From NCBI GenBank assembly GCA_002753515.1, contig PEAK01000025.1:1-55254 (forward strand): 55,254 nucleotides of DNA, given 5' to 3'. The notes beneath the pieces were generated by a model that was given only the letters and a program-made list of their open reading frames with translations, was not told where the DNA came from and made no database searches. Both the position numbers and the translations under genes were made by a program. This stretch comes from Magnetococcales bacterium. Lineage in GTDB: Bacteria > Pseudomonadota > Magnetococcia > Magnetococcales > UBA8363. Position 1 is the first letter of the stretch; each line of letters starts with the position of its first letter. Of the stretch, positions 35,203-44,227 are shown piece after piece.

Positions 35203-36399
35203 TCAGACCTCGACGGAAAATCCTGAGCCCAACTCCAGGATGGCAAGCCGCTCCTCCTGTACCTTGGCCCGCGTCATACGCGACAGTTCCAAGGAACGTA
35301 ACGGCAACTCGGCACCAAGTAATGCTTGACGCAAATCCCGAATATCCTCACGCAAAGCATTCAGTGAAATGTCCTCTTCCGCACCCAGGGCAATCTGGAG
35401 GGTATTGCTGGCGTAGGACAGATGCGCCTGCACCGTCCCCAAACGGGACAAATTAAGGGTAACAAGCACGGATGTGGCCTGGTTTTCCTCCCCATCCCCC
35501 CCTGAGCGACCACCCCCACCTTGCTGCTGCTTGCGCCAAATCAACTCCCCCAACCCGCGTTCATCCAGCCAAAACAGCCGGTAACCCAAATAAGGATCCC
35601 CGGCGGGATTGGATGACAGATGGGTCTGCGGCAGAATGTCCTGCATGGCCAAAAGGTCACCAATTCTGTGCAGCAACTGCCGGGCAGCGCTTAAATCCTG
35701 GTCGGTGATGGGTTGTTGACCTGGAAGGGGTTGGAAATCGGTGTTGGGGCGCAGATCGTTGGCAGCCAGACGCAATTCCCGCAACATCTCCTGGATCTGA
35801 CCACGGCCACCACTCATAAGACGCAACAACCCGGTCAAATCCCCTTGCTGCAACGATTGCAAAGAAAGATTGGGCAACACCCGCTGCAACACCGCCGCCA
35901 TGCTTTCACCCTTACCGGTGACAAACAAGGGGTGCTGGACAAAACCGGGTGCCGATTGACGAACAGCCGCCAAAAAAGAGAACAATCCTTCGAAAAGCGG
36001 TCCCTCCGCCTGGAAAGGCGATGCGGTACCGGCAGTCCCCGCTCCCAATCCCGACATATCCATCAATCGGGAAAAGATATCCGGCGAGCGCATGAGACTC
36101 TGTTCCACATCGCCCGCCAAACGCTGGGCCGCCCCCGACTCGCTGGCCAAGAGCCTCAAGGTGATCTGGGGCTTCATGCCGACCACTTCCAGACGCACCT
36201 GTTCCCCCTCTTTGAGGGCCTGGCCACCAGAAAAGGAAAAACTGCTCCCATCCGCGAGCCGCAACACCCCCTCGCCGCGCCCATTGACCATGCCAACGCG
36301 ACCAGCGATCACCTCACCTTGGACCAGTTCCCGCCCGGAAACAACCGGCTTGTCCTGGGATTGGCCAACGGCTCGGACAAGATTTCCAAATATTTCCAT
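35203..36399 (-). CDS. FliK-like flagellar hook-length control protein (divergent)
   Basis: 398 residues from ATG 36399; the frame extends three codons to a TTG. The N-terminal segment has beta-strands (VIAGRVGMVNGRGEGVLRLADGSSF) as in OB-like domains of some FliK relatives. The C-terminal 90 residues carry the FliK-C pattern: VLVTLNLSRLGTVQAHLSYA, LRQALLGAELPLRSLELSRM. No Pro/Thr-rich ruler domain. FliK measures hook length and triggers FlhB substrate switching; its placement next to the FlhB-like domain fits. Assignment rests on C-terminal motif and context. Confidence 0.75.
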   Translation of the reverse strand: MEIFGNLVRAVGQSQDKPVVSGRELVQGEVIAGRVGMVNGRGEGVLRLADGSSFSFSGGQALKEGEQVRLEVVGMKPQITLRLLASESGAAQRLAGDVEQSLMRSPDIFSRLMDMSGLGAGTAGTASPFQAEGPLFEGLFSFLAAVRQSAPGFVQHPLFVTGKGESMAAVLQRVLPNLSLQSLQQGDLTGLLRLMSGGRGQIQEMLRELRLAANDLRPNTDFQPLPGQQPITDQDLSAARQLLHRIGDLLAMQDILPQTHLSSNPAGDPYLGYRLFWLDERGLGELIWRKQQQGGGGRSGGDGEENQATSVLVTLNLSRLGTVQAHLSYASNTLQIALGAEEDISLNALREDIRDLRQALLGAELPLRSLELSRMTRAKVQEERLAILELGSGFSVEV

Positions 36400-36459
36400 G
36401 GGCAAAGCCCCGCAGCCCCTTCAAACCATGGGCCGCTGTTATAAATGCCCCTGACCGCG

Positions 36460-36984
36460 TCACCCCGCAGTGGGACCACCATCCGTAGACTTGTTGGCCA
36501 TACGTTTGAGCAGGCTCACCTCTTCGACAGTCAAACCGGTCTCGACAATCACCCGTTCTTCATCGACATTATTGGCCAGAAGCAAGCGAGCTTCACGGTA
36601 GGCGTTGGTTTTATTGCCCTCATCAACCTCCGCGCCACGTCCGGCACCCATACCCAGGTTCATGTTCATGGGGGTCATGGAGCGACCCAGGAGGCGGATC
36701 TCACCCTGGATGGCATCCAGCTCCTCGTGCATGGTTTTGGGGAGTCGGTCCATGGCATTGAGCAACTCAACGCCCAGTTGTTGCAGGCGCCGCTGCAACT
36801 CGACAATCCCCCGATCAACAGCCCCCTCGCCTTCGTCCTCCTCGACCGGACTCCGGGATGCCGCCACCTCCCTGGTCAATCGCGCCAAATCTTCGCGTAA
36901 ACCGCGCAACTGGCCAAACACCAGGGCCAGACCCATGTACAGGACGAAAAAACACAGGATGATCAGGATATTCCAATAATTCAT
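36460..36984 (-). CDS. DUF2802 family membrane-anchored flagellar-cluster protein
   Basis: 174 residues. N-terminal membrane helix (about 5-25), then a long coiled-coil (about 28-95), a Met/Gly linker, and a C-terminal helical motif (AYREARLLLANNVDEERVIV, then TGLTVEEVSLLKRM) resembling the DUF2802 helix-turn-helix-like end. Members sit in fliA/cheA regions of polar-flagellated proteobacteria; function is not established. Separated by 2 bp from the fliA stop, so co-transcribed. Confidence 0.7.
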   Translation of the reverse strand: MNYWNILIILCFFVLYMGLALVFGQLRGLREDLARLTREVAASRSPVEEDEGEGAVDRGIVELQRRLQQLGVELLNAMDRLPKTMHEELDAIQGEIRLLGRSMTPMNMNLGMGAGRGAEVDEGNKTNAYREARLLLANNVDEERVIVETGLTVEEVSLLKRMANKSTDGGPTAG

Positions 36985-36986
36985 AG

Positions 36987-37757
36987 CTACTTTTTGCCCA
37001 ATACCCGGCGCATTTTAGCCCGCATCCTCAAGGCCGCTTTGGAGTGCAATTGGGAAATTCGCGACTCGGTCAGTCCCAGAACTTCGCCAATTTCACACAT
37101 GGTCAACTCTTCATAATAGTAGAGCGTCAACACCAACCGCTCTTTTTCCGGCAGGCTATCAATGGCTTCACTCATTGCCAACCGCATCTCCTGCAGACCG
37201 ATGGACTCCAGAGGATCTTCAACATCGGGATCGGCCAATATTTCAAGAATATCCCATTCCTCCTCCTCAAGAGAAGGCCTGATGTCTTCAAAAGAGAGGA
37301 TAGAAATGCCCCGTACCGAATCGAGCTGCTCGTAGAACTCGTTCAAGGTGATTTGCAGACGATTGGCAACCTCTTCATCCTCGGCGGGCCTGCCCAATTC
37401 CCCTTCAAGCTGCTGGTAAACGGATTGAATGTGCCCTGAGACCTGGCGCACCGCCCGGGGAACCCAATCCATGGCCCTGAGTTCATCCAATATGGCACCG
37501 CGAACGCGAAATTCCGCGTAGGTCTGGAATTTGATACCCCGGTTGGGATCAAACTTGGCCACGGCATCGATCAATCCCAAAACACCTACCTGGATCAGAT
37601 CGTCGATGTCCACCGATTGCGGCAGTTTCATGGAAATCCTGCTGGCGACATACTTGACCATCGGCGCATATTTGATAATCACATCGTCCCGGGACATTCC
37701 CTCCCAGGATTCCACGTTCTCGCGAATGCGGCCGGCATCCATCGTCGGCATGGCCAT
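36987..37757 (-). CDS. fliA: Flagellar sigma factor FliA (sigma-28)
   Basis: 256 residues. Sigma-70 region 2 (YVASRISMKLPQSVDIDDLI, then QVGVLGLIDAVAKFDP and RGAILDELRAMDWVPRAVR), region 3 and region 4 (LPEKERLVLTLYYYEELTMC, EIGEVLGLTESRISQLHSKA). Directs RNA polymerase to late flagellar and chemotaxis promoters. Two or three ATGs lie close together at the start (MAMPTM). No flgM anti-sigma gene lies near. Between flhG upstream and the DUF2802 gene. Confidence 0.97.
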   Translation of the reverse strand: MAMPTMDAGRIRENVESWEGMSRDDVIIKYAPMVKYVASRISMKLPQSVDIDDLIQVGVLGLIDAVAKFDPNRGIKFQTYAEFRVRGAILDELRAMDWVPRAVRQVSGHIQSVYQQLEGELGRPAEDEEVANRLQITLNEFYEQLDSVRGISILSFEDIRPSLEEEEWDILEILADPDVEDPLESIGLQEMRLAMSEAIDSLPEKERLVLTLYYYEELTMCEIGEVLGLTESRISQLHSKAALRMRAKMRRVLGKK

Positions 37758-37774
37758 AGCTGGTTTCCTTACAA

Positions 37775-38719
37775 TTATGATGAGTGTTGCAACCGCCCCT
37801 CATCGAGAAGACGGCGCCAAAAAAAGATCATGCGTCCATCATCTTGACGCTGACTCTGCCACAGGCGACTGATATTGGCAGAAAGTTCTTGAAACGATTG
37901 CGAGGCCGGAGCCTCGGGAAACCGTTCCGAAACCTGTTCCCCATTACGTACCGATTGGGCGAGCAGGGGGTCATGCGGAATAAATCCTGCAAATGTCAAG
38001 CCAATATTAAGGTGTGTTTCGGCCACGGATGAAATTCGCCGATACACATCCCGTGCTTCATTGGCTGTCCGCACCTGATTGACAACCAGGTCAAAATGAT
38101 TGACGCGATGATTGTTGAACATGACCTTCATCAAGGCGTAGGCATCCGCAATACTGGCCGGGTCCGGCGTCGCCACCACCATGATACGCTCCACAGCCAG
38201 GACGAAAAACCGCACATTGGGGGAAATCCCCGCCCCGGTGTCCACCAATACCACGTCAAAATCGGCATTCCAATTATCGATATGATCCATCAGAGCCAGT
38301 TTTTGGGCCTCGCTCATGGTACTCAATTCCGCCAATCCCGAAGCCGCCGGCAATACAGTGATCCCGAACGGACCCGTTACCGCCACCTCATCCAGGGTCA
38401 ATTGGCCCAGCAACACATCCTGAATGGTATGCTTGGGCGACAAACGCAACACCACATCAATATTGGCCAATCCCATGTCCGCATCGATAATCAACACTTT
38501 GAAACCCTGCCGGGCGTATTGGATAGCCAGGTTGACCGTCAACAACGTTTTACCGACACCACCCTTGCCACTCGTCACCGCCAAAGTATGGGGTACCTTG
38601 CGCTCGGACGGGGCGCGGTCCATGGCCGTGCGCTTGGAAGGCCCCTTCGAGCGATCACCCGATTTCTTCTTTCTGGCCAGTTCCTGAAGCGTTGCAACCT
38701 GATTATCCATTTCTTCCAT
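37775..38719 (-). CDS. flhG: FlhG (MinD-like ATPase, flagellar number regulator)
   Basis: 314 residues. The N-terminus has a short motif (DNQVATLQELARKK) like the FlhF-activating helix (DQAxxLR) of FlhG. MinD-type deviant Walker A GKGGVGKT (51-58), then LIIDADMGLANIDV, VLVDTGAGISPNVRFF and VATPDPASIADAYALMK. FlhG counters FlhF to limit polar flagella and stimulates its GTPase. 17 bp before fliA. Confidence 0.95.
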   Translation of the reverse strand: MEEMDNQVATLQELARKKKSGDRSKGPSKRTAMDRAPSERKVPHTLAVTSGKGGVGKTLLTVNLAIQYARQGFKVLIIDADMGLANIDVVLRLSPKHTIQDVLLGQLTLDEVAVTGPFGITVLPAASGLAELSTMSEAQKLALMDHIDNWNADFDVVLVDTGAGISPNVRFFVLAVERIMVVATPDPASIADAYALMKVMFNNHRVNHFDLVVNQVRTANEARDVYRRISSVAETHLNIGLTFAGFIPHDPLLAQSVRNGEQVSERFPEAPASQSFQELSANISRLWQSQRQDDGRMIFFWRRLLDEGRLQHSS

Positions 38720-38792
38720 AAAAAATTACCTGCACCCTTTCACATGGCGGTAGTTGCTTTCCAAAAACCTTAAAGGAGCAAACTGCATCGCC

Positions 38793-39992
38793 CTATTCGT
38801 TCATGGTCTGTTCCCGGGTAAACCAGGTTGCCAAAGTTTTGGGCGACATCCAACCCAAATTCTCCGGGACCCGCTGCCCATCGGTATACATCGTCAACGG
38901 CAATCCCGACTTCATCGCCACGTTCAAGATACCACCATAGGTCACCGTTTCATCCAACTTGGTAAAAATCAAGCCAGAGGGATTCAATACGGAAAATCGC
39001 CTGTGAATCGCATGTTGCTCCGACTCGCGCACGTTGGCGGCCATGCACAGGATCACCTCTCGATCCTCCCCCATCACCGGCAACAATCCCGCCGTCGAAT
39101 TCACCTGACGTCGATTATACGGACTCGAACCCACCGTATCCACCAACACGAAATCACACCGATTCAGGGAGTGCAGGCCCGCTTTGACCTCGGACAGGGA
39201 TCGCGCCACCACCAGGCGAACCTGCAACAGTTTCGCATACGTTTCCAACTGCGCCACGGCTCCCACACGGAACGTATCCAGGGTCACCAAACCCACCGAG
39301 CGTTGCCGGTTCAGCATCAAATCGGCGGCAATTTTCGCCAAAGTCGTCGTCTTGCCCACCCCGGTTGGACCCACCAGGGCCACGACCCGAGCCTTGCCGC
39401 TCAAGGGATCGCGAAATTGCAGACTGACCTTCAACGCATTTTCCATGCTGTTGCCCGACTCCCGCGAACTGACGATAATTTTGCGGGCCAAAGGCTCTTC
39501 CACCCCATGCATCAACAACCAACTGTAATTGCGCTTGCTCTCGCTATCCAAGCCCGCGACCTCATCCGAACCGGGTCCCATCGGCATGGAAGGCACCTGT
39601 TTTTCCAGGTTGCGCAATCCCTCCTTGATGGCATGGACATCATTTCCACCACGACGTCCCGGTGCCGGCGAACCTTCATCTCGCTGTCCCTGACCATAGC
39701 CACCCGGTAACCGCCTCTTATGGGCGATTTCCACCGGATCATCCACAACTGCCGAAAACCGCCCTGGCGGACTCATCTCCTGGGGCCGGGACCCGGGATC
39801 CACATGCCCTCCACCCCCTCCCTCGTTCGGGCACGCTGTCACCTCAATAAAGGTTTCACCCAAGGCCGAACCACCTTTAACCTTGTCGCGGACGCTGCGG
39901 GTGGTGAGAATCACCGCATCCTCACCCAACTCATCCTTGACCATGTTCAAGGCTTCGCGCATGTCCCGCGCTTTGAAGGTCGAAATTTTCAT
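38793..39992 (-). CDS. flhF: FlhF (SRP-type GTPase placing polar flagella)
   Basis: 399 residues. Conserved basic N-terminus (MKISTFKARDMREALNMVKD) with DAVILTTR, a Gly/Pro-rich linker at about 55-120, and the NG domain: Walker A VGPTGVGKTTT (207-217), LVTLDTFRVGAVAQL, VLVDTVGSSPY, TKLDE. With FlhG it decides the site and number of polar flagella. Gap of 39 bp to flhA upstream and 73 bp to flhG. Confidence 0.95.
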   Translation of the reverse strand: MKISTFKARDMREALNMVKDELGEDAVILTTRSVRDKVKGGSALGETFIEVTACPNEGGGGGHVDPGSRPQEMSPPGRFSAVVDDPVEIAHKRRLPGGYGQGQRDEGSPAPGRRGGNDVHAIKEGLRNLEKQVPSMPMGPGSDEVAGLDSESKRNYSWLLMHGVEEPLARKIIVSSRESGNSMENALKVSLQFRDPLSGKARVVALVGPTGVGKTTTLAKIAADLMLNRQRSVGLVTLDTFRVGAVAQLETYAKLLQVRLVVARSLSEVKAGLHSLNRCDFVLVDTVGSSPYNRRQVNSTAGLLPVMGEDREVILCMAANVRESEQHAIHRRFSVLNPSGLIFTKLDETVTYGGILNVAMKSGLPLTMYTDGQRVPENLGWMSPKTLATWFTREQTMNE

Positions 39993-40031
39993 CGCAATTC
40001 CATGATCGATTTTAGATTATTTTCTCGGTTA

Positions 40032-42116
40032 TTAGGAAAATGCCACTGTCCCCAGTGAAAAGATCTGGATGTTGGACGGGATTTCATTTTGCGACAGCAC
40101 GACCAAATGGGGCATGGTCGATTCCGTTGCCTGTTTGACAAAGGGACGCGCCCGGGCACCGGTAATGATCACCGGCTGTACCACCTGAGTGGCCACCTTT
40201 TCCACCTGCGCACGCAGTTGATTGAGGAACAACCCCGCCGAACGGGGTGCCAACGACAGGTACGAACCATATTCCCCATCAACAATGGCCTCATTGATCA
40301 TATTTTCCGCATCCGCCCCCAGCACCAACGCCCGCAAAGAACCATCATCCTCCAAGTACCGGTTCACCAGGGAACGCGACAGCGATTGCCGTACCAATTC
40401 CACCAACTGCTGCGGTTGTTTGACCACCTTGGCGAAATCGGCCATGGTCTCCAATATGGTCGTCATATCGCGAATGGAAACCCGCTCCCGCAACAATCCC
40501 TGCAACACCTTCTGCACCCCACCCAGGTTGACAACGTTGGGAATCAGCTCATCCACCAGCTTGGGCTGGGTCTTGGAAACCATATCCAACAGACTTTGCA
40601 CCTCTTGCCGATTCAACATTTCATGGGCATGGGCATGTATCAATTCGGTGATGTGCGTTGCCAGGACCGTTGACGCATCCACTACCGTATAACCCAACAT
40701 TTCCGCCCTTTCCCGATCATGGGCCGTAATCCACACCGCCGGCAAACCAAACGCAGGCTCCTTGGTGGGCGTTCCTTCAATCTGACCCGTTACCGCACCC
40801 CCCTCCATGGCCAAGAATTGTCCCGCTTTCAATTCGCCCCGCCCCACTTCCACTCCCTTGATGTAGAAAGCATATTCCCCGGGCCGAAACTGCAAATTGT
40901 CCTTGATGTGAATGGGGGGTACCACAAATCCCATATCGACGGCAAATTGTTTACGAATGGACCGTATCTTGTCGAGCAGCGTGCCATGCTGGCTTTCATC
41001 CACCAGCGATATCAGACCATAACCCACATCCAAACGTAACAAATCCAATGCCAGGAACGTCTCGATGGGTTCTTCCTGCTGCGCCTCTTCCTGGGCATGC
41101 ACCGCCTGTTCACGCACCGTGGCCTGATCCTTGGCTTCCACCCGTTTGAACAAAAAGTAGGCCCAGGTTCCAAGCGAAATGGCCAGCACCGAAAAAGGGA
41201 TCGTCGGCATGCCCGGAATGATGGCGAACAATCCCAGCACCCCGGAACTCAACAGAATAACCCGGGGATTGGCGGTGATCTGCCCACCCACATGTTCGGC
41301 CAGATTCTGGTCGCTTGAGGCTCGGGTGACCAGGAAACCCGCTGCTGACGATATCACCAAAGCCGGTATTTGGTTCACCAGGCCGTCACCCACCGTCAGG
41401 ATCGTGTAAATATTGGCCGCCTGCGACGCCGTCAATCCCTTGCTGACCACTCCGATGACAAACCCACCAACAATATTGATGATGGTGATGATAATGCCCG
41501 CAACCGCATCCCCGCGCACAAACTTGGAAGCACCATCCATGGCCCCGAAAAATTCCGACTCCGCTTCGATCTCCCGCCGCCGTGCCTTGGCTTCAGACTC
41601 GGAAATCAAACCGGAGTTCAAATCAGCATCCACCGCCATCTGCTTACCAGGCATTTTGTCCAAGGTGAACCGGGCCGCAACCTCGGCGATACGCCCCGCA
41701 CCTTTGGTGATGACGACAAAGTTGATGATGACCAGAATGGAAAAGATGATAATCCCCACCACCGTGTTGCCACCAACCACAAACTGTCCAAATGACCGGA
41801 TCACTTCCCCCGCCGCCGATTCACCCTGAGAACCATGCAACAGGATGATACGGGTCGTGGCAATGTTCAGGGCCAGACGAAACATGGTGGTAATGAGCAA
41901 TATGCTCGGGAATGACGAAAAATCAAGCGGTTTGTGGATGTAGACCGTTGTCAGAAGAATGACGATCCCTATGGAAATGTTGACGGAAAGAAACATGTCC
42001 AACAGTTGCGGCGGCAAAGGGATGATCATCACCATCAACACGGCGATGATACCCACAGCCATGGCGATATCGCCCAAACCCTTGATGCGTCTCAGTGCCA
42101 GTGGTATGGAAGCCAA
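40032..42116 (-). CDS. flhA: FlhA (flagellar export gate)
   Basis: 694 residues from a TTG start at 42116, preceded by GGAGAG. Eight membrane helices in the first half, including the FHIPEP signature region (FTLDKMPGKQMAVDADLNSG), then the large cytoplasmic ring domain (VPPIHIKDNLQFRPGEYAFY, GYTVVDASTVLATHITELI). Forms the export-gate nonamer that recruits chaperone-substrate complexes. First gene of the leftward flagellar operon. Confidence 0.97.
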   Translation of the reverse strand: MASIPLALRRIKGLGDIAMAVGIIAVLMVMIIPLPPQLLDMFLSVNISIGIVILLTTVYIHKPLDFSSFPSILLITTMFRLALNIATTRIILLHGSQGESAAGEVIRSFGQFVVGGNTVVGIIIFSILVIINFVVITKGAGRIAEVAARFTLDKMPGKQMAVDADLNSGLISESEAKARRREIEAESEFFGAMDGASKFVRGDAVAGIIITIINIVGGFVIGVVSKGLTASQAANIYTILTVGDGLVNQIPALVISSAAGFLVTRASSDQNLAEHVGGQITANPRVILLSSGVLGLFAIIPGMPTIPFSVLAISLGTWAYFLFKRVEAKDQATVREQAVHAQEEAQQEEPIETFLALDLLRLDVGYGLISLVDESQHGTLLDKIRSIRKQFAVDMGFVVPPIHIKDNLQFRPGEYAFYIKGVEVGRGELKAGQFLAMEGGAVTGQIEGTPTKEPAFGLPAVWITAHDRERAEMLGYTVVDASTVLATHITELIHAHAHEMLNRQEVQSLLDMVSKTQPKLVDELIPNVVNLGGVQKVLQGLLRERVSIRDMTTILETMADFAKVVKQPQQLVELVRQSLSRSLVNRYLEDDGSLRALVLGADAENMINEAIVDGEYGSYLSLAPRSAGLFLNQLRAQVEKVATQVVQPVIITGARARPFVKQATESTMPHLVVLSQNEIPSNIQIFSLGTVAFS

Positions 42117-42320
42117 TGGACTCTCCGTAGTTCTTTCGACAAAGACAAAAAATACCCCCCGAAACCTTGCCGCTACTCAACCCGAACAAGTGACGTGTTT
42201 CCGGCGGATACACACGTTAAGGCAAGAACCATGCCTTCATATTTTTCCTTGCATCCGACCCACCAACTTCGTCATCCTGTCCCACATTTCACACCCCAAC
42301 CTGTGAAATGATGTCATCCC

Positions 42321-42524
42321 GTGCCCAAAACCTCCCCCAAAACAAGCGAAGAAATTATCGACCAGGTCCGCAAGGCCAGGCAACTGCTTGAGGAATTGGA
42401 ACAATCACCCATCCATCCCCGTGATGGATTCAAAGAGGGTGCCCGGGTGCGCGCCCAACTGAACGCCGCCAAAGCGCATATCTTGCGCGCCCTGGAAAAG
42501 GCCCAAACCCTCACCACGGGATAA
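42321..42524 (+). CDS. Small hypothetical helical protein
   Basis: 67 residues from GTG 42321, no clear ribosome site. Predicted as two helices (SEEIIDQVRKARQLLEELEQ; ARVRAQLNAAKAHILRALEK) with a His/Pro loop, charged and soluble. Family not recognised. It lies between flhA and the MEMO1-AMMECR1 gene in a gap otherwise without genes (42117-42320, 42525-42673). Confidence 0.4.
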   Translation: MPKTSPKTSEEIIDQVRKARQLLEELEQSPIHPRDGFKEGARVRAQLNAAKAHILRALEKAQTLTTG

Positions 42525-42673
42525 ACCTTCACCATGACGCGACACGCGTTGCATCCCCTTTCGTTGCCACGCAAACCCGGATCCAAAACAGGTACCGTAA
42601 GTATGCAAGCGGATGAAACACTTGATGACACCCCTTTAATCGTCCCCATCACCGTGCCATCAGGGGATCCATC

Positions 42674-44227
42674 GTGAACCCATGGCATGGAATTCTGACC
42701 TGCTTCGGAGTCGCCATAATGGTCTTATTTTTCAATAAACAGGCCCAAAGCTCTGACACCATCGTCCGTCCCCCGGCCCTGGCGGGAACCTGGTATCCCA
42801 AACAAGCCGATGCCCTATCCAAGCAGATCAGCGACCTGCTGACGCAAATACCCTCGACCACCGCGCAACAACAAACGCCCCCGGTGCGTGCCGTCCTCAT
42901 CCCCCACGCCGGCTACAGTTACAGCGGTCGCACAGCCTTAACGGCCTTGAAAATACTCACCGGGGCCTCCTTCAAAAGAGTCGTGATCATCGCTCCCGCG
43001 CATCGGGTCAGTTTTACCGGCGTGGCCCTCCCCCAAGCCACTCACTTTCGCACCCCCCTGGGCGAAATTCCCCTCGACACAGATGCCATGACTTCATTAA
43101 CCGATCATCCCCTAATCCGCACCATCCCGGGCGCCCACGATCAGGAACACAGCATCGAGATTGAACTCCCCCTGCTGCAAACAATATTGGCAAACGGATG
43201 GCAACTCCTCCCCCTCCTGGTCGGACAGATGGATTATCCCAGTTATTCCAAAATAGCCGAAACCTTGCGACCCTTCCTGGACGAACAAACCTTGCTCGTC
43301 ATCTCAGGAGATTTCACCCATTTGGGCAGCCATTTCGACTTCCAACCCTTCGCACTGGACGCCAACATTGCCGAAAATCTGCAACAACTCGATATGGGTG
43401 CCGTCGATCACATCATTGCCCGCAATCCCAAAGGATTTCTGGACTACCGTGAAAAGACCGGTATCACCGCCTGCGCCTTTGGCCCGGTCATGGTGTTGCT
43501 CAACCTGATCACCGACCAAGTGGAACCCCGCTTGATCCAATACCATACCAGCGGCAGTGACAACGGTGATTTCTCGCATTCGGTCAGCTACGTCTCCATG
43601 ACCTTTCGCGCCAGCAAACCACTGGCCGCACTACAAAAGGATCCCTCGCCGCTGGTAGACGAAGAGATGAAGCAATTGCACGCCCTGGCCGTGGCCACCA
43701 TCCGCAAAGCCGTACAACACGACGAGACCATCACCCCCGCCAACGTAAACGATATCAAACGCCATTTTCAAAACAAGGCCGGTGCCTTCGTCACCCTCAA
43801 ACGTTCCGGGACATTACGTGGTTGCATCGGCCAACTCATGCCCGTTGCTCCCCTTTATCAAGCGGTTGCGGACAATGCTGTCAACGCCGCCCTCCACGAC
43901 AACCGTTTTCAACCGGTCACCCCCGACGAACTCAACGACATGGAAGTCACCATCAGTGTGTTGAGTCCCATGCGCCCCATCCCATCCTGGGAAGCCTTCG
44001 AAGTTGGCAAACAGGGAATTGTCCTCAGCAAAAATGGTCGTCGCGCCGTTTTTCTCCCGGAAGTCGCCGGCGAACAGGGATGGAATCGTGAACAAACCTT
44101 GACCGAACTGTCGCAAAAGGCGGGACTGCCCAAAGACGCCTGGAAAAGCGGTGCCTCGTTCGAGGTCTTCACCTCCCAGGTTTATTCGGCTCCCATCCCA
44201 TCCCCCGCCAAGCCGTCCCATCCATGA
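42674..44227 (+). CDS. MEMO1-AMMECR1 fusion protein (AmmeMemoRadiSam B+A) with signal peptide
   Basis: 517 residues from GTG 42674 (AGGGGA upstream). An N-terminal hydrophobic stretch (about 5-22) looks like a signal peptide or anchor. MEMO1-like domain at about 30-310: AGTWYPKQAD, LIPHAGYSYSGRTAL, VIIAPAHRVSF, ISGDFTHLG, with the His/Asp/Cys site of the dioxygenase-like fold. AMMECR1 domain at about 350-510: GAFVTLKRSGTLRGCIGQLM, DNRFQPVTPDEL. In many bacteria these are separate proteins next to a radical SAM enzyme (AmmeMemoRadiSam system); here they are fused and no radical SAM gene is present in the window. Stop overlaps the SpmAB gene (ATGA). Confidence 0.9.
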   Translation: MNPWHGILTCFGVAIMVLFFNKQAQSSDTIVRPPALAGTWYPKQADALSKQISDLLTQIPSTTAQQQTPPVRAVLIPHAGYSYSGRTALTALKILTGASFKRVVIIAPAHRVSFTGVALPQATHFRTPLGEIPLDTDAMTSLTDHPLIRTIPGAHDQEHSIEIELPLLQTILANGWQLLPLLVGQMDYPSYSKIAETLRPFLDEQTLLVISGDFTHLGSHFDFQPFALDANIAENLQQLDMGAVDHIIARNPKGFLDYREKTGITACAFGPVMVLLNLITDQVEPRLIQYHTSGSDNGDFSHSVSYVSMTFRASKPLAALQKDPSPLVDEEMKQLHALAVATIRKAVQHDETITPANVNDIKRHFQNKAGAFVTLKRSGTLRGCIGQLMPVAPLYQAVADNAVNAALHDNRFQPVTPDELNDMEVTISVLSPMRPIPSWEAFEVGKQGIVLSKNGRRAVFLPEVAGEQGWNREQTLTELSQKAGLPKDAWKSGASFEVFTSQVYSAPIPSPAKPSHP

